Shown here in pieces: positions 16,258 through 25,869 of a stretch of DNA of 64,000 nt (position 1 is the first letter of the stretch; each line of letters begins with the position of its first letter). The translations under genes and the position numbers were made by a program. This stretch comes from an uncultured Pelagibacteraceae bacterium. Its GTDB lineage: Bacteria > Pseudomonadota > Alphaproteobacteria > Pelagibacterales > Pelagibacteraceae. The notes under the pieces are model-generated. The model did no database searches. It worked only from the letters and a program-made list of their open reading frames with translations, and had not been told where the DNA came from. The stretch is taken from contig CABZAZ010000003.1 in assembly GCA_902523895.1 (NCBI GenBank), forward strand, positions 62,001-126,000, written 5' to 3'.

Positions 16258-16261
16258 TAAA

Positions 16262-17590
16262 ATGAGTAAAAAAAGAAATAATCCTGAAACCATTGCAATA
16301 CATGGTGGTGATTACAGAAGTGACCCAACAACTAATGCTGTTGCAGTTCCAATATATAGAACTACATCATACCAATTCCAAAGTACTGAACATGCAGCCA
16401 ATTTATTTGCATTAAAAGAATTCGGAAATATTTACACCAGGATCATGAACCCTACTAATGATGTTTTAGAAAAAAGAGTTGCAGCACTAGAGGGTGGATT
16501 ATCTTGTGTAACAGTTTCATCTGGACAAACAGCATCAAGTTTTGCAGTATTGAATGTTGCTCAAGCAGGAGATAATATCGTAAGTTCCACAGATCTTTAT
16601 GGTGGAACAGTTTCATTATTTACACATACCTTGAGTAAACTAGGAATAGAGGTAAGATACGCTGATCCAAGTGATCCTAAAAACTTTGAAAAAGCAATAG
16701 ACGATAAAACTAGAGCTTTTTATGGAGAAACATTACCTAATCCATATTTGAGAGTGTTCCCAATCAAGGAAGTTTCTGATATTGGAAGAAAATACAATAT
16801 CCCACTAATAATGGATAATACTGCTGCACCAGTAATATGTAAACCTATAGAACATGGAGCGGCTGTTGTTATACATTCATTAACAAAATATATTGGAGGA
16901 CATGGGACTGCTGTTGCTGGAAGCATAGTTGATAGTGGTAACTTTGACTGGACTGCAGATCCTAAAAGACAACCTTTATTTAATGAACCAGATGCAAGTT
17001 ATGGTGGCGTAGTTTGGGGAAAAGCTGTACCAGAATTAACAGGAGCGAATGTACCTTTTACTGTCAGAGCAAGAGTTTGTTTGCTTAGAGATTTAGGCTC
17101 TGCATTAGCGCCAGATAATGCTTTTGCAATAATTCAAGGTCTTGAGACAGTAGCTCTAAGAATGAAGCAACATTGCCAAAATGCTGAAAAAGTAGTTAAT
17201 TTCTTAAAAAAACATAAAGAAGTTACTAAAGTTATATATTCAACAGAACATGAAAAGCAAATTGCTGATAGAGCTAAACAATATCTCAAAGGTGGAAATG
17301 GACCAATGGTTGGTATCGAGCTTAAAGGTGGTATTGAGGCTGGGAAAAAATTTATTGAGTCTTTAAGAATGTTCTACCATGTAGCAAACATTGGTGATGC
17401 CAGAAGTTTAGCTATACACCCTGCTAGTACTACTCATAGTCAGCTAAATGAAGAAGAATTAGCAGCATCAGGTGTAACACAAAGCTATGTAAGACTTTGT
17501 ATAGGTATTGAGCATATTGATGATATTATTGATGATTTAGATCAAGCGTTGAACAAATCATCTAAAAGAAGTCTGAAGGCTGTTAGTTAA
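16262..17590 (+). CDS. metY: O-acetylhomoserine sulfhydrylase
   Basis: A PLP enzyme of the Cys/Met-metabolism family that makes homocysteine (or methionine with methanethiol) from O-acetylhomoserine. The 442-residue length suits MetY and is longer than typical MetB or MetC. Motifs: ETIAIHGGDYRSDPTTNAVAVPIY at the start, YTRIMNPT near 60, SSGQTASSFA near 84-93, and VIHSLTKYIGGHGTAVAGS near 206-224 with the PLP lysine. The SAM-sensing leader upstream supports a methionine role. The 3' end overlaps convergent ctaA by 8 bases. Confidence 0.94.
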   Translation: MSKKRNNPETIAIHGGDYRSDPTTNAVAVPIYRTTSYQFQSTEHAANLFALKEFGNIYTRIMNPTNDVLEKRVAALEGGLSCVTVSSGQTASSFAVLNVAQAGDNIVSSTDLYGGTVSLFTHTLSKLGIEVRYADPSDPKNFEKAIDDKTRAFYGETLPNPYLRVFPIKEVSDIGRKYNIPLIMDNTAAPVICKPIEHGAAVVIHSLTKYIGGHGTAVAGSIVDSGNFDWTADPKRQPLFNEPDASYGGVVWGKAVPELTGANVPFTVRARVCLLRDLGSALAPDNAFAIIQGLETVALRMKQHCQNAEKVVNFLKKHKEVTKVIYSTEHEKQIADRAKQYLKGGNGPMVGIELKGGIEAGKKFIESLRMFYHVANIGDARSLAIHPASTTHSQLNEEELAASGVTQSYVRLCIGIEHIDDIIDDLDQALNKSSKRSLKAVS

Positions 17591-18599
17591 ATTTTGTATT
17601 TAAATAAAAAAAATATATACTTGAGCTAACCAAAAAAATTGAACTTATTTGGTGCATAGATGCAATATAAATCTGTGCACCATATAATACAGTAAAAATT
17701 CCTAATATAATCTGTAGAATTATAAATATTCCCACATAATTAATAGATTTATATAAATCATGCATCTTATTTCTATAAATCTTATAGAAAATTAAAATGT
17801 AAAAAATTCCTATTAAGTAAGCTAAATTCCGATGGATAAATTGTACTAAAGATGGATCACTAAAAGCTGCAATTTTAAATAAATTGTTAATATTATTATC
17901 ATCAGGAAAATATGAACTACCCATTAAAGGCCAAGAATTATAGATTTTACCAGCATCCATACCAGAAACAAAAGCACCAATCGAAATTTGCAAAAAAACT
18001 AAAATTAAGAAAAATAAAGGGATAAATAAGTTTAGTTTGTTTGTTAATTTTCTAGATATGTTAATCTTTAAATAACTCCAAAATATTAAAGATAAAATCA
18101 AAAAGGCTATAAGTAAATGTAAAGATAATCTAAAGTGACTTACATCTATTCTATCGACTAATCCGCTACTAACCATATACCAACCAATGAAACCCTGAAA
18201 ACATATGAGAAAAAATATTAAATATAGATTTAATAATTTAGAGATCTTTATCTTAAAAGAAAAATAAATTAGTGGTATCAAATATCCAAGACCAATCAAT
18301 CTACCAAGAAATCTATGGGCCCATTCCCACCAAAAAATAACTTTAAATTCACTTAAAGTCATATTGTAGTTTTGTAATTTAAATTCAGGAATTTGTTTAT
18401 AAAGATTAAAATAAATGATCCAATCATTCTGATTAAGAGGTGGAAAAAATCCAGAAAATAATTCCCACTCAGTTATTGAGAGACCTGAATCGGTAAGTCT
18501 AGTTAAACCGCCAACTATTATCATAAAGGATATAATCCAAAACATAACAATTAACCAAATTGATAGTTGATTATTTATTTTTGTATTTGTTGTGTACAT
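17583..18599 (-). CDS. ctaA: Heme A synthase (CtaA/Cox15 type)
   Basis: An inner-membrane enzyme that oxidises the heme O methyl group to make heme A for cytochrome c oxidase. It has 338 residues and about eight hydrophobic helices. Family motifs are GGLTRLTDSGLSITEWELFSGF near 25-46, WEWAHRFLGRLIGL near 91-104 with a heme-ligand His, SHFRLSLHLLIAF near 154-166, and FIHRNLAYLIGI near 254-265. Alphaproteobacterial CtaA belongs to the Cox15 lineage. No other oxidase genes are in the window. Confidence 0.94.
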   Translation of the reverse strand: MYTTNTKINNQLSIWLIVMFWIISFMIIVGGLTRLTDSGLSITEWELFSGFFPPLNQNDWIIYFNLYKQIPEFKLQNYNMTLSEFKVIFWWEWAHRFLGRLIGLGYLIPLIYFSFKIKISKLLNLYLIFFLICFQGFIGWYMVSSGLVDRIDVSHFRLSLHLLIAFLILSLIFWSYLKINISRKLTNKLNLFIPLFFLILVFLQISIGAFVSGMDAGKIYNSWPLMGSSYFPDDNNINNLFKIAAFSDPSLVQFIHRNLAYLIGIFYILIFYKIYRNKMHDLYKSINYVGIFIILQIILGIFTVLYGAQIYIASMHQISSIFLVSSSIYFFYLNTKFN

Positions 18600-18642
18600 G
18601 TCGGGATAAATATAATAATTTTCATAATATCCAAATATATAA

Positions 18643-18933
18643 ATGTCGCCTTTAAAAAGAAAAAAACTTAATAAGATAAGATTAAAGTTAGATAAATTAG
18701 ATAATTCATTAATGAAGTTGATAAAACAAAGAACAAATCTTGTAAATCAAGTTTTAAAACTTAAGGATAAAAAAAAAGAAATCATTGACAATAAAAGAAT
18801 TAAAATAATTTTGAAAAATATAAGAAAAAAATCTCTTGCAAATAAAATAGACCCAAAAATTACAAATCGTATTTGGAAAAATATGATATGGTCTTATATT
18901 GATTACGAAAAAAGAAATTTTAGAAAAAGATAA
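18643..18933 (+). CDS. Chorismate mutase, AroQ type
   Basis: A 96-residue all-helical protein. The pattern LDKLDNSLMKLIKQRTNLVNQVLKLK matches helix 1 of AroQ mutases, with Arg in the QR motif. The basic active-site residues and the late Trp-containing helix are also plausible. It converts chorismate to prephenate for phenylalanine and tyrosine. It is extremely rich in lysine. The stop is immediately followed by the convergent stop of rpmG. Confidence 0.85.
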   Translation: MSPLKRKKLNKIRLKLDKLDNSLMKLIKQRTNLVNQVLKLKDKKKEIIDNKRIKIILKNIRKKSLANKIDPKITNRIWKNMIWSYIDYEKRNFRKR

Positions 18934-19125
18934 TTATTTACTGTGCGGGGGAAGTTTTTTTTCAACAAAAACTTCATGTTTTCTAGTACTAGGATTATAT
19001 TTACGCGCTGAAAGTTTAACTTTTGCTTTTTCACCACCCGCTGGTTTTTTTACATAATAAAAAAATGAACTATCTGGTTTACTTTCAGGTACTAATCTAA
19101 CCTTTACGTGAGTTTTTTTTGCCAT
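18934..19125 (-). CDS. rpmG: Large-subunit ribosomal protein L33
   Basis: A 63-residue L33 (bL33), slightly longer than the usual 50-55. It begins AKKTHVKVRLVPESKPDSSF, contains FFYYVKKP, and ends with the conserved SARKYNPSTRKHEVFVEKK. It carries no Cys knuckle, so it is the zinc-free form. The gene shares its first base with the last base of the MerR-like gene upstream and may be cotranscribed with the plsX cluster. Confidence 0.94.
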   Translation of the reverse strand: MAKKTHVKVRLVPESKPDSSFFYYVKKPAGGEKAKVKLSARKYNPSTRKHEVFVEKKLPPHSK

Positions 19126-19508
19126 TATTTATAATTTTTTAAATCTTTAATAATTTTAGAAATTTTTAAAACTTTATTTTTAAAATTACCCGTTCTTATA
19201 GAATTATTTGAAATTTCGTCAAGATTTAAAGTATTCATATTCTTTGGATTATCCAAGATTTTTTTAACACCATTTATTGTCATGCCTTGATCTTTAAGAA
19301 GAAATTTTATTTTCTTCAAAATATTGATCGTTTTTTGATCGTAATACCTTCTATTTGAATTTAACAACTTAGGTTTGACTTGTTTAAATTGTGTTTCCCA
19401 AAAACGAATAGTGTGAGTGGAGAATATTCCATTTTTTTTTGATTTTAAATCAAGAATTTTAGCTACCTCACCAATTGTCTTGTAAGCATCATCAAATTTG
19501 TCAGTCAT
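19125..19508 (-). CDS. MerR family transcriptional regulator
   Basis: A 127-residue protein starting MTDKFDDAYKTIGEVA. It has a winged helix-turn-helix with FSTHTIRFWETQF and NRRYYDQKTINILKKIKFLL, the MerR DNA-binding and linker pattern. The effector domain is very short, as in the MerR proteins that follow ihfA in many alphaproteobacteria. I chose the ATG at 19508 because the longer frame to 19610 would lie inside ihfA. The chosen start overlaps ihfA by 8 bases. Its target genes are unknown. Confidence 0.85.
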   Translation of the reverse strand: MTDKFDDAYKTIGEVAKILDLKSKKNGIFSTHTIRFWETQFKQVKPKLLNSNRRYYDQKTINILKKIKFLLKDQGMTINGVKKILDNPKNMNTLNLDEISNNSIRTGNFKNKVLKISKIIKDLKNYK

Positions 19509-19797
19509 TTCTTTTATTAATAAATTCTTTAAATTCTTTTGAGGGTTTAAATAAAACAACATTTCTACTAGATATAATTTTTGTCTCTTTTGTTTTAGGA
19601 TTTCTGCCAATTCGAGATTTTTTTAGTCTCAATGAAAAAGTACCAAATTTTGACAATTTCAATTTTTTTTCATTTTTAATATTTAAAATTATTGTAGAAA
19701 AAAAGTCATCAATTAAATTTTCTGATATCTGTTTTGAAAAACCTAGTTGCATATAGATTGAATTTACTAAATCTTTTTTTGTTAGATTTATTCTCAT
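19501..19797 (-). CDS. ihfA: Integration host factor subunit alpha
   Basis: A 98-residue DNA-bending protein of the HU/IHF family. LTKKDLVNSIYMQLGFSKQ is helix 1, KLKLSKFGTFSLRLKKSRIGRNPKTKE carries the intercalating Pro arm, and the C-terminus RNVVLFKPSKEFKEFIN is family-typical. The place between plsX and the MerR-like gene is the conserved alphaproteobacterial position of ihfA. Together with IHF beta it would shape the nucleoid and assist recombinases. Confidence 0.93.
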   Translation of the reverse strand: MRINLTKKDLVNSIYMQLGFSKQISENLIDDFFSTIILNIKNEKKLKLSKFGTFSLRLKKSRIGRNPKTKETKIISSRNVVLFKPSKEFKEFINKRND

Positions 19798-19801
19798 CTC
19801 A

Positions 19802-20803
19802 TCATATATTTCGTTTTATTTTTTCTATTAAATTTCCTTTAACAATTTTATCACAAACACTCAATGAATTTGAAAAACCAATATAATCTGTTCCACCGTG
19901 GCTTTTTACAACAGGTGTGTCCAATCCTAAGAATATTGCTCCATTATATAATCTTGGATCTAATCTTTTTTTAAATTTATTGAGATTTGAGTAATTTAAG
20001 ATTGATGAAATCTTTCCTAAAAATGAATTTGTCATTGCTTTTTTAAGTTCCTTAACAATAAAATTAGCAGTTCCCTCTGCAGTTTTTAGAGCAATATTAC
20101 CTGTAAACCCATCAGAAATAATCACATTAATATCACCATCCATTATTTGGTTTCCCTCAATATATCCAGCAAAATCAAAATTAGTTGATTTTTTTTCATT
20201 TAAAATTTTATATGTTTCTTTGATATTTTCATTTCCTTTAAGTTCTTCCGAACCAATATTTAACAGACCTATGTTTGGTTTTTTATTAGGATATAAAGAA
20301 GTGTAAAGAGATGCTCCCATTATTGAAAAATCAAATAGATTTTTTGGACTACATTCTATATTTGCACCCAAATCAAGAACCACGCTCATCCCACTTTTGT
20401 TAGGCCATAAAGCCGATAGTGCTGGTTTATCGATATTTTGTATCATCTTTAAATTTAGTTTTGCAATGACTAAAAGAGCGCCTGTATTTCCAGCTGATAT
20501 GATTATATCAGTGTCCTTTTTTTTTACACTTTCAATAGCCAACCACATACTAGTATCTTTACCTCTTTTTGCTGCTTCTAATGGGCTATCTGTACTTTGA
20601 ACAAAATTTTCTGTATGAATTATTTCAAAGTTATTTGTATCAATTTTCTTTTCTATAAGTTTTTCAATTTCTTTTTTATTACCAAAAATTTTATAGAAAA
20701 CTTTATCGTTTATTTGATGATTATGGATAATTCCGTCAATAACTTTTTTTGGAGAATTATCCCCTCCCATTGCATCCACTGCAATTTTGACGAAATCTTG
20801 CAT
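19802..20803 (-). CDS. plsX: Phosphate acyltransferase PlsX
   Basis: Makes acyl-phosphate from acyl-ACP for phospholipid synthesis; its partner PlsY is encoded at 58327 in this window. The protein has 333 residues. KIAVDAMGGDNSPKKVIDGI opens it, SPLEAAKRGKDTSM lies near 73-86, ISAGNTGALL near 101-110, and ISDGFTGNIALKTAEG near 209-224. It lies 18 bases after rpmF. In most alphaproteobacteria fabH follows plsX; here ihfA follows directly. Confidence 0.96.
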   Translation of the reverse strand: MQDFVKIAVDAMGGDNSPKKVIDGIIHNHQINDKVFYKIFGNKKEIEKLIEKKIDTNNFEIIHTENFVQSTDSPLEAAKRGKDTSMWLAIESVKKKDTDIIISAGNTGALLVIAKLNLKMIQNIDKPALSALWPNKSGMSVVLDLGANIECSPKNLFDFSIMGASLYTSLYPNKKPNIGLLNIGSEELKGNENIKETYKILNEKKSTNFDFAGYIEGNQIMDGDINVIISDGFTGNIALKTAEGTANFIVKELKKAMTNSFLGKISSILNYSNLNKFKKRLDPRLYNGAIFLGLDTPVVKSHGGTDYIGFSNSLSVCDKIVKGNLIEKIKRNI

Positions 20804-20821
20804 TTACTAATAATAGAATAT

Positions 20822-21004
20822 TTAATCTTTTGGGTCTATAACTTGACGACCTTTATACATACCTGTTTTTAAGTCTAAATGATGAGATAATCTATATTCA
20901 CCGGATTTTTTGTCCTCTACGATATTTTTCGTAGAGAATTTCATATTCTGAGCTCTTCTCATCCCAGTTCTTGAGGGCGTTTGTTTACGTTTAGGTACAG
21001 CCAT
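20822..21004 (-). CDS. rpmF: Large-subunit ribosomal protein L32
   Basis: A 60-residue L32 (bL32). It begins [19 protein letters not shown], and the tail [22 protein letters not shown] is characteristic of alphaproteobacterial L32. No zinc-binding Cys is present. It stands between the Ubiq_cyt_C_chap gene and plsX in one tight minus-strand run. Confidence 0.96.
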   Translation of the reverse strand: MAVPKRKQTPSRTGMRRAQNMKFSTKNIVEDKKSGEYRLSHHLDLKTGMYKGRQVIDPKD

Positions 21005-21006
21005 AA

Positions 21007-21468
21007 TTATTGGTTAATTACACTTTTTAGATAAGAATTCAAAGTTTTTTTTGATAAATTTTCAATAAATTTGTCAAAATACTCAACTAAATCGTCAATA
21101 TTATTAAAATTACCTAAAAAATTCAAAATAATTTCTTTTTTTTTTTTAATATCCAAATCATCCCAAAAATGAACATCCGAAACAATTGCATGAAATGTAT
21201 TAATATAATCTTTCATTTTTTTATTTATTGATTGATCACCGTAACCGATTTCTCTTATACTTAATTCTAATTGTCTAAAATTAAAATCATAAATATTTTG
21301 TAAAATTTTTTCATTTTCAGCACTTTTAAATACTTTCAAAAAAAAAGCAAAATGAAAAAGAAATATGATTAAACGATCATTGAAAGTGTCTTGTTTACCA
21401 AGGTTTTTATAAAGTAATTTATTGGTGGTTAATTTAATTAAATTGTTATAGAAATTTATATAATTCAT
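21007..21468 (-). CDS. Ubiquinol-cytochrome c chaperone family protein
   Basis: A 153-residue protein of the Ubiq_cyt_C_chap family (CBP3/UQCC1-like), thought to help assemble the cytochrome bc1 complex. The conserved part is [35 protein letters not shown] near 63-97, including the REIGYGD signature. In alphaproteobacteria this gene is usually followed by DUF177 and rpmF or plsX; here rpmF is next and DUF177 is missing. Its start codon is only 2 bases from the divergent bamE start. Confidence 0.85.
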   Translation of the reverse strand: MNYINFYNNLIKLTTNKLLYKNLGKQDTFNDRLIIFLFHFAFFLKVFKSAENEKILQNIYDFNFRQLELSIREIGYGDQSINKKMKDYINTFHAIVSDVHFWDDLDIKKKKEIILNFLGNFNNIDDLVEYFDKFIENLSKKTLNSYLKSVINQ

Positions 21469-21470
21469 TA

Positions 21471-21938
21471 ATGAAAATATTACTAATTATTTTAACAATA
21501 TTTATAACTAGTTGTAAATTAAATAAAATAGTTAATCATCACGGTGTTCATGATTTAGAAAATAAAAGTCAGAAATTATCAATTAATCAAACAAATATTA
21601 ATGAAATAAGAAAATTATTAGGTCCATCATCGACAAAAAGTTATTTCGATAATGATATTTTAATATATTTAGAAAGAAAAACCTCTAACTCTAAGTTGTC
21701 AAAGCTAGGTAAAAAAAAATTGATAGCTAACAATGTTTTATTATTAAAAGTAAATGATAGAGGGGTGTTAATATATAAGGAGTTTTTAAATAAGGAAGAT
21801 CTTAAGAAATATAAGTTTTCAGAAAGAGAATCAAATTCAACATTAGATCAACAGTCTTTTATATATAAAGCTCTATCAGGTATCAGAACTAAAATTGATG
21901 ACCCCCTTGGAAAAAAAAGAGGGTCATTGGGTAAATAA
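21471..21938 (+). CDS. bamE: BamE/SmpA-like outer-membrane assembly lipoprotein
   Basis: A 155-residue lipoprotein with signal MKILLIILTIFITSCKL and lipobox ITSC at about Cys15. The body shows the SmpA/OmlA fold: LSINQTNINEIRKLLGPSSTKS near 39-60, then DILIYLERK and LLLKVNDRGVLIYKEF strands. BamE is a non-essential part of the BAM complex that inserts beta-barrel proteins in the outer membrane. The divergent neighbour starts 2 bases away, as in other alphaproteobacteria where the two genes are paired. Confidence 0.85.
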   Translation: MKILLIILTIFITSCKLNKIVNHHGVHDLENKSQKLSINQTNINEIRKLLGPSSTKSYFDNDILIYLERKTSNSKLSKLGKKKLIANNVLLLKVNDRGVLIYKEFLNKEDLKKYKFSERESNSTLDQQSFIYKALSGIRTKIDDPLGKKRGSLGK

Positions 21939-21942
21939 AAAT

Positions 21943-24048
21943 TTATCCTGCAATAACAGCTAATAATAATAATGCTACAATGTTTGTGATCTTAATCATT
22001 GGGTTTACTGCTGGCCCAGCAGTGTCCTTATAAGGATCTCCAACTGTATCACCAGTTACGGCAGCTTTATGAGCTTCTGACCCTTTACCTCCATGATTAC
22101 CATCTTCTATATATTTTTTTGCATTATCCCAAGCACCACCACCTGCTGTCATCGATACAGCAACAAAAAGGCCTGTAATAATTACACCTAACAACATTGC
22201 ACCAACCGCAGCTAGAGCAGCAACTTGACCGCCAATGGATAAAATTATGAAATATAAAACAACAGGCGATAAAACAGGTAATAAAGATGGAATAATCATC
22301 TCTTTTATTGCTGCAACAGTTAATAGATCAACCAATTTTGCATAATCAGGTTTTTGTTTTCTTTTCATTATTCCTGGGTATTTTTTAAATTGTCTTCTAA
22401 CTTCAACAACAACAGCACCACCTGCTCTACCTACAGCTTGCATGCCCATTGAACCAAATAAATAAGGTAGCATTCCACCAATTAGTAATCCAACAACAAC
22501 ATAAGGATTTGATAAATCAAAGGTAACAACAATCCCCTCCAAGGCAGATCCAGCCTCTTTTGAGAAATGTTTTATATCTTCAGTATAAGCTGCAAATAAA
22601 ACTAATGCACCTAATCCTGCAGATCCAATTGCATATCCTTTTGTAACTGCTTTTGTTGTATTTCCGACAGCATCTAAAGCATCGGTAGTTTTTCTAACTT
22701 TTTTATCTAAATTAGACATTTCAGCAATTCCACCTGCATTATCAGTTACTGGACCATAAGCATCTAAAGCTACAACCATTCCAGCTAAAGCCAACATTGT
22801 TGTGACAGCAATAGCAATTCCAAAAAGTCCAGCAATCATATTTGTAATTAAAATACCGGCTACAATAATTAAAGCAGGTATTGCAGTAGCCTCCATAGAT
22901 ACTGCTAATCCTTGAATTACATTAGTTCCATGTCCTGTTGTAGATGATAAAGCCACGGATTTAACAGGCCTATATCCAGTTCCAGTATAATATTCAGTGA
23001 TCCATATTAATAAACCTGTAATTATTAAACCAATTACACCACAATAATATAAGTCCTTACCATTAAAGGTTTTGTCATTTACTGTGTATTCATTTGAAAA
23101 ACCAATTACGTAATCAGTCACTGGCCAAAGGATTAATAATGACGCTACAGCAGATACTACAAACCCCTTGTATAAAGCATTCATTACGTTGTTATTTTTT
23201 CCAAGTTTTACAAAGAAGGTTCCAATAATTGATGTAATTAAACATGCGGCACCAATTGTTAAGGGGTAAACCATCATATTTAAATCTCCCATAAAAAAAA
23301 TGGATGAAAGAACCATTGTTGCAACAATAGTAACTGCATAGGTTTCGAATAAATCCGCAGCCATACCGGCACAATCTCCAACATTATCTCCAACATTATC
23401 CGCAATTACAGCAGGATTTCTTGGATCATCTTCTGGTATTCCAGCCTCTACCTTACCAACTAAATCAGCACCAACATCAGCACCTTTAGTAAAAATTCCA
23501 CCACCTAATCTTGCAAAAATTGAAATTAAAGAAGCACCAAATCCTAATGCAACGAGTGCATTTACTATCTCTCTCTCATCAACTTCAAATTTTAATAATA
23601 AAAAATAATAAACCGCTATTGCTAATAGTGCTAAACCTGCAACTAACATTCCTGTGACTGCACCAGATTTAAATGCAACTGACAGCCCCTCTGCTAGACC
23701 TTTTCTTGATGCCTCTGCAGTTCTTACATTAGCCTCTACTGAAACCAGCATACCAACGTAGCCAGCAATTCCAGATAAAGCAGCACCAATTAAATAACCA
23801 AGACCAACAAGTGGATTAAAAGCAATGCTAACGATTACCAAAACAACAACACCAACAATAGCTATGGTTTTATATTGTCTCGCTAAGTATGCTTTAGCTC
23901 CAATTTGAATTGCTGAGGCTATGTCCTGCATTTTTGAATTTCCTGCACTTGAATTAAGAATATTCTTTCCAGTTAAATATCCATAAACGATAGATAATAA
24001 ACCTGCTACAATTGTATATAATAAAATAGTTTCTGCTGTTGCGCTCAT
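21943..24048 (-). CDS. hppA: Membrane H+-translocating pyrophosphatase, K+-independent type
   Basis: A 701-residue integral membrane pump that couples pyrophosphate hydrolysis to proton export. The substrate site is [12 protein letters not shown]-like ([18 protein letters not shown]), followed by [18 protein letters not shown], and near the end [18 protein letters not shown]. The segment [19 protein letters not shown] has Lys where K+-dependent enzymes have Ala, which assigns it to the K+-independent class. It is transcribed from its own promoter region (24049-24126). Use of PPi energy is a known SAR11 economy. Confidence 0.96.
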   Translation of the reverse strand: MSATAETILLYTIVAGLLSIVYGYLTGKNILNSSAGNSKMQDIASAIQIGAKAYLARQYKTIAIVGVVVLVIVSIAFNPLVGLGYLIGAALSGIAGYVGMLVSVEANVRTAEASRKGLAEGLSVAFKSGAVTGMLVAGLALLAIAVYYFLLLKFEVDEREIVNALVALGFGASLISIFARLGGGIFTKGADVGADLVGKVEAGIPEDDPRNPAVIADNVGDNVGDCAGMAADLFETYAVTIVATMVLSSIFFMGDLNMMVYPLTIGAACLITSIIGTFFVKLGKNNNVMNALYKGFVVSAVASLLILWPVTDYVIGFSNEYTVNDKTFNGKDLYYCGVIGLIITGLLIWITEYYTGTGYRPVKSVALSSTTGHGTNVIQGLAVSMEATAIPALIIVAGILITNMIAGLFGIAIAVTTMLALAGMVVALDAYGPVTDNAGGIAEMSNLDKKVRKTTDALDAVGNTTKAVTKGYAIGSAGLGALVLFAAYTEDIKHFSKEAGSALEGIVVTFDLSNPYVVVGLLIGGMLPYLFGSMGMQAVGRAGGAVVVEVRRQFKKYPGIMKRKQKPDYAKLVDLLTVAAIKEMIIPSLLPVLSPVVLYFIILSIGGQVAALAAVGAMLLGVIITGLFVAVSMTAGGGAWDNAKKYIEDGNHGGKGSEAHKAAVTGDTVGDPYKDTAGPAVNPMIKITNIVALLLLAVIAG

Positions 24049-24126
24049 ATAAACCTTAAGTTGTTGGTTGTTGAATTTTTAAGCCCGGACAATACAAAAA
24101 AAGATAAAAAAGACAACGATTAACTT

Positions 24127-25086
24127 TCAGAATTCGTGGATATAACCTTTATTTTTAGCCTCAATTTGCTTATTTTTTATATTAATAATCTTAGATTTAT
24201 TTTTAGCAGTTACAATCTTACCAATTTTAGTAATTTTTATACCTTTAATTTTTGATATTTTTCTGATGATTCTCGATTTTATAGGATTGGCCGTGAAAAG
24301 TATCTGATAGTCATCACCTCTAGAAATGACATCAATTTTTTTTAATTTCTTAATTTTAATTAATTGACGTAAATTTTTAGATATGGGAATCTTTTCTTCA
24401 AAAATATTGAAAGAAACGTTCTGTTTGTTAATCATTTTTTTTAAATCATCAATTAATCCATCTGATATATCAATTGAAGTATTTGCTAATTTTAAAAGAT
24501 TATTTATAAAGTTTAACTGAAGATCGGGTTCATAATATTTTTTAATAAAAAATTTAGACATTTTACTATTAACTCTGATCTTCCCTTTAAGTATTTGAAG
24601 ACCAATAAAACTATCACCTAAATTTCCAGTTACGTAAATATCATCATTTAATCGAGATTTATTTCTATAAACAATATCTTTTGAATACCCTAATGAAGTT
24701 ACTGTAAAACTTAACTTATTTGAAAAAGTTGTATCTCCACCACATAAACTTATACCATATTTTTTTTGTTCATTTTCGAGCGATTTCGAAATTTTCAATA
24801 AATTTTTTTTAGTAAAATTTTTTTTATTACCAGATCCTGAAATAAAATAAAATTTTGGTTTAACACCCTTGCAAATCAAATCTGATATTGATGATCTTAA
24901 AATTTTCTTAATTACGAGATCAGGAGATTTAAAATCTATAAAGTGTGTGTTTATATTATAAGTATCAACTGAAATGGCTAATTTTTTCTTTTTATCAAAA
25001 AAAACATCATCATTTAAATTAAGAGCAGATAAATTATGTTTAGATAATTTAGAAAAAAAATTATTTATTAATTCAAATTCATGCAT
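24127..25086 (-). CDS. thiL: Thiamine-monophosphate kinase
   Basis: Phosphorylates thiamine monophosphate to the active pyrophosphate form. The 319 residues start with HEFELINNFFSKLS, the ATP/Mg motif AISVDTYNINTHF near 32-44 (Val-Asp-Thr), then GGDTTFSNKLSFTVTSLG near 117-134 and DISDGLIDDLKKM near 206-218. It closes the nrdR-ribD-ribE-ribBA-ribH-nusB-thiL series, the usual alphaproteobacterial order. Its start overlaps the end of nusB by 8 bases. The rest of the thiamine pathway is not in this window. Confidence 0.93.
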   Translation of the reverse strand: MHEFELINNFFSKLSKHNLSALNLNDDVFFDKKKKLAISVDTYNINTHFIDFKSPDLVIKKILRSSISDLICKGVKPKFYFISGSGNKKNFTKKNLLKISKSLENEQKKYGISLCGGDTTFSNKLSFTVTSLGYSKDIVYRNKSRLNDDIYVTGNLGDSFIGLQILKGKIRVNSKMSKFFIKKYYEPDLQLNFINNLLKLANTSIDISDGLIDDLKKMINKQNVSFNIFEEKIPISKNLRQLIKIKKLKKIDVISRGDDYQILFTANPIKSRIIRKISKIKGIKITKIGKIVTAKNKSKIINIKNKQIEAKNKGYIHEF

Positions 25087-25483
25087 TTTTAGATCTCAAT
25101 TTTTTACCTAAATCATCTAATAAGGCATTTAGATATTTTGTTTGAGAATCTTCAAGAAAAAAATTGGATGAATTCAGATATTCTTTTATAATAATGTTAA
25201 TTGATAAATTTGGTTTATACATAAATTCGTAAGTTGCAGCTTTAAGAATTGTTTGGAAAATTTTATCTAATTTTTTAAAAAAAAACTGATCACCGAGTTT
25301 ACTGTTTAACTCCTCTAGAATAAGATCATTTCTCTCAATGGTCCCCAAAACAATATCTTTAATAAATTTCTTAAACCTATGTTTTGGGAAATCTAAATCA
25401 TTATCTTCGTTATAAAACTTCCCATAAAGTTTCTGAATAATGATTACTCTAGGATTATTTTTTGGCTTAAAGTGAGTTTTCAT
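25079..25483 (-). CDS. nusB: Transcription antitermination factor NusB
   Basis: A 134-residue all-helical RNA-binding protein that joins NusE (S10) at boxA during rRNA transcription. PRVIIIQKLYGKFYN at the start, LKAATYEFMYKPNLSINIIIKEYLNSSNFF near 80-109 and KYLNALLDDLGKKLR at the end are the family landmarks. The sequence is divergent and lysine-rich. It overlaps ribH by an ATGA and thiL by 8 bases. Confidence 0.92.
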   Translation of the reverse strand: MKTHFKPKNNPRVIIIQKLYGKFYNEDNDLDFPKHRFKKFIKDIVLGTIERNDLILEELNSKLGDQFFFKKLDKIFQTILKAATYEFMYKPNLSINIIIKEYLNSSNFFLEDSQTKYLNALLDDLGKKLRSKNA

Positions 25484-25869
25484 TTCTGTGATAGTATTGA
25501 AATTATTGCATTAGCGGCCTCAGCACCTTTTTTTTTTCTTTCTTTTGCTTGTTTCATATTTAAACAAGTAATAATACCATTACCGACAGGTTTTTTTTGA
25601 TCTACAGATATATTCATTATGGCATTAGTGGATGCTTGTGAAATAAAGTCAAAATGAGGTGTTTGACCCTTGATAACACAACCTAGGGCCAAAAATGCAT
25701 CAAATTTTTTTACATTTTTTGATATTGTAACAGGAATTTCAAAAACACCGGGTACTTTGACAATCTTTACTCGATTTGACTTAGGTATATTTTTTAAAGC
25801 ACTTTTAAGTAATCCATCACTTATATCTTTATAATAATTAGCTAAGACAATTAAAATTTTTTTATTCAT
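25480..25869 (-). CDS. ribH: 6,7-dimethyl-8-ribityllumazine synthase
   Basis: Condenses the ribityl-pyrimidine with dihydroxybutanone phosphate, the penultimate step to riboflavin. It is 129 residues, short for the family. KVPGVFEIPVTISK near 39-52, ALGCVIKGQTPHFDFIS near 61-77 with the substrate-binding Gly-Gln-Thr-His region, and NGIITCLNMKQAKER near 97-111 identify it. The first base of its start codon overlaps the end of ribBA, and its end overlaps nusB. Confidence 0.95.
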   Translation of the reverse strand: MNKKILIVLANYYKDISDGLLKSALKNIPKSNRVKIVKVPGVFEIPVTISKNVKKFDAFLALGCVIKGQTPHFDFISQASTNAIMNISVDQKKPVGNGIITCLNMKQAKERKKKGAEAANAIISILSQK

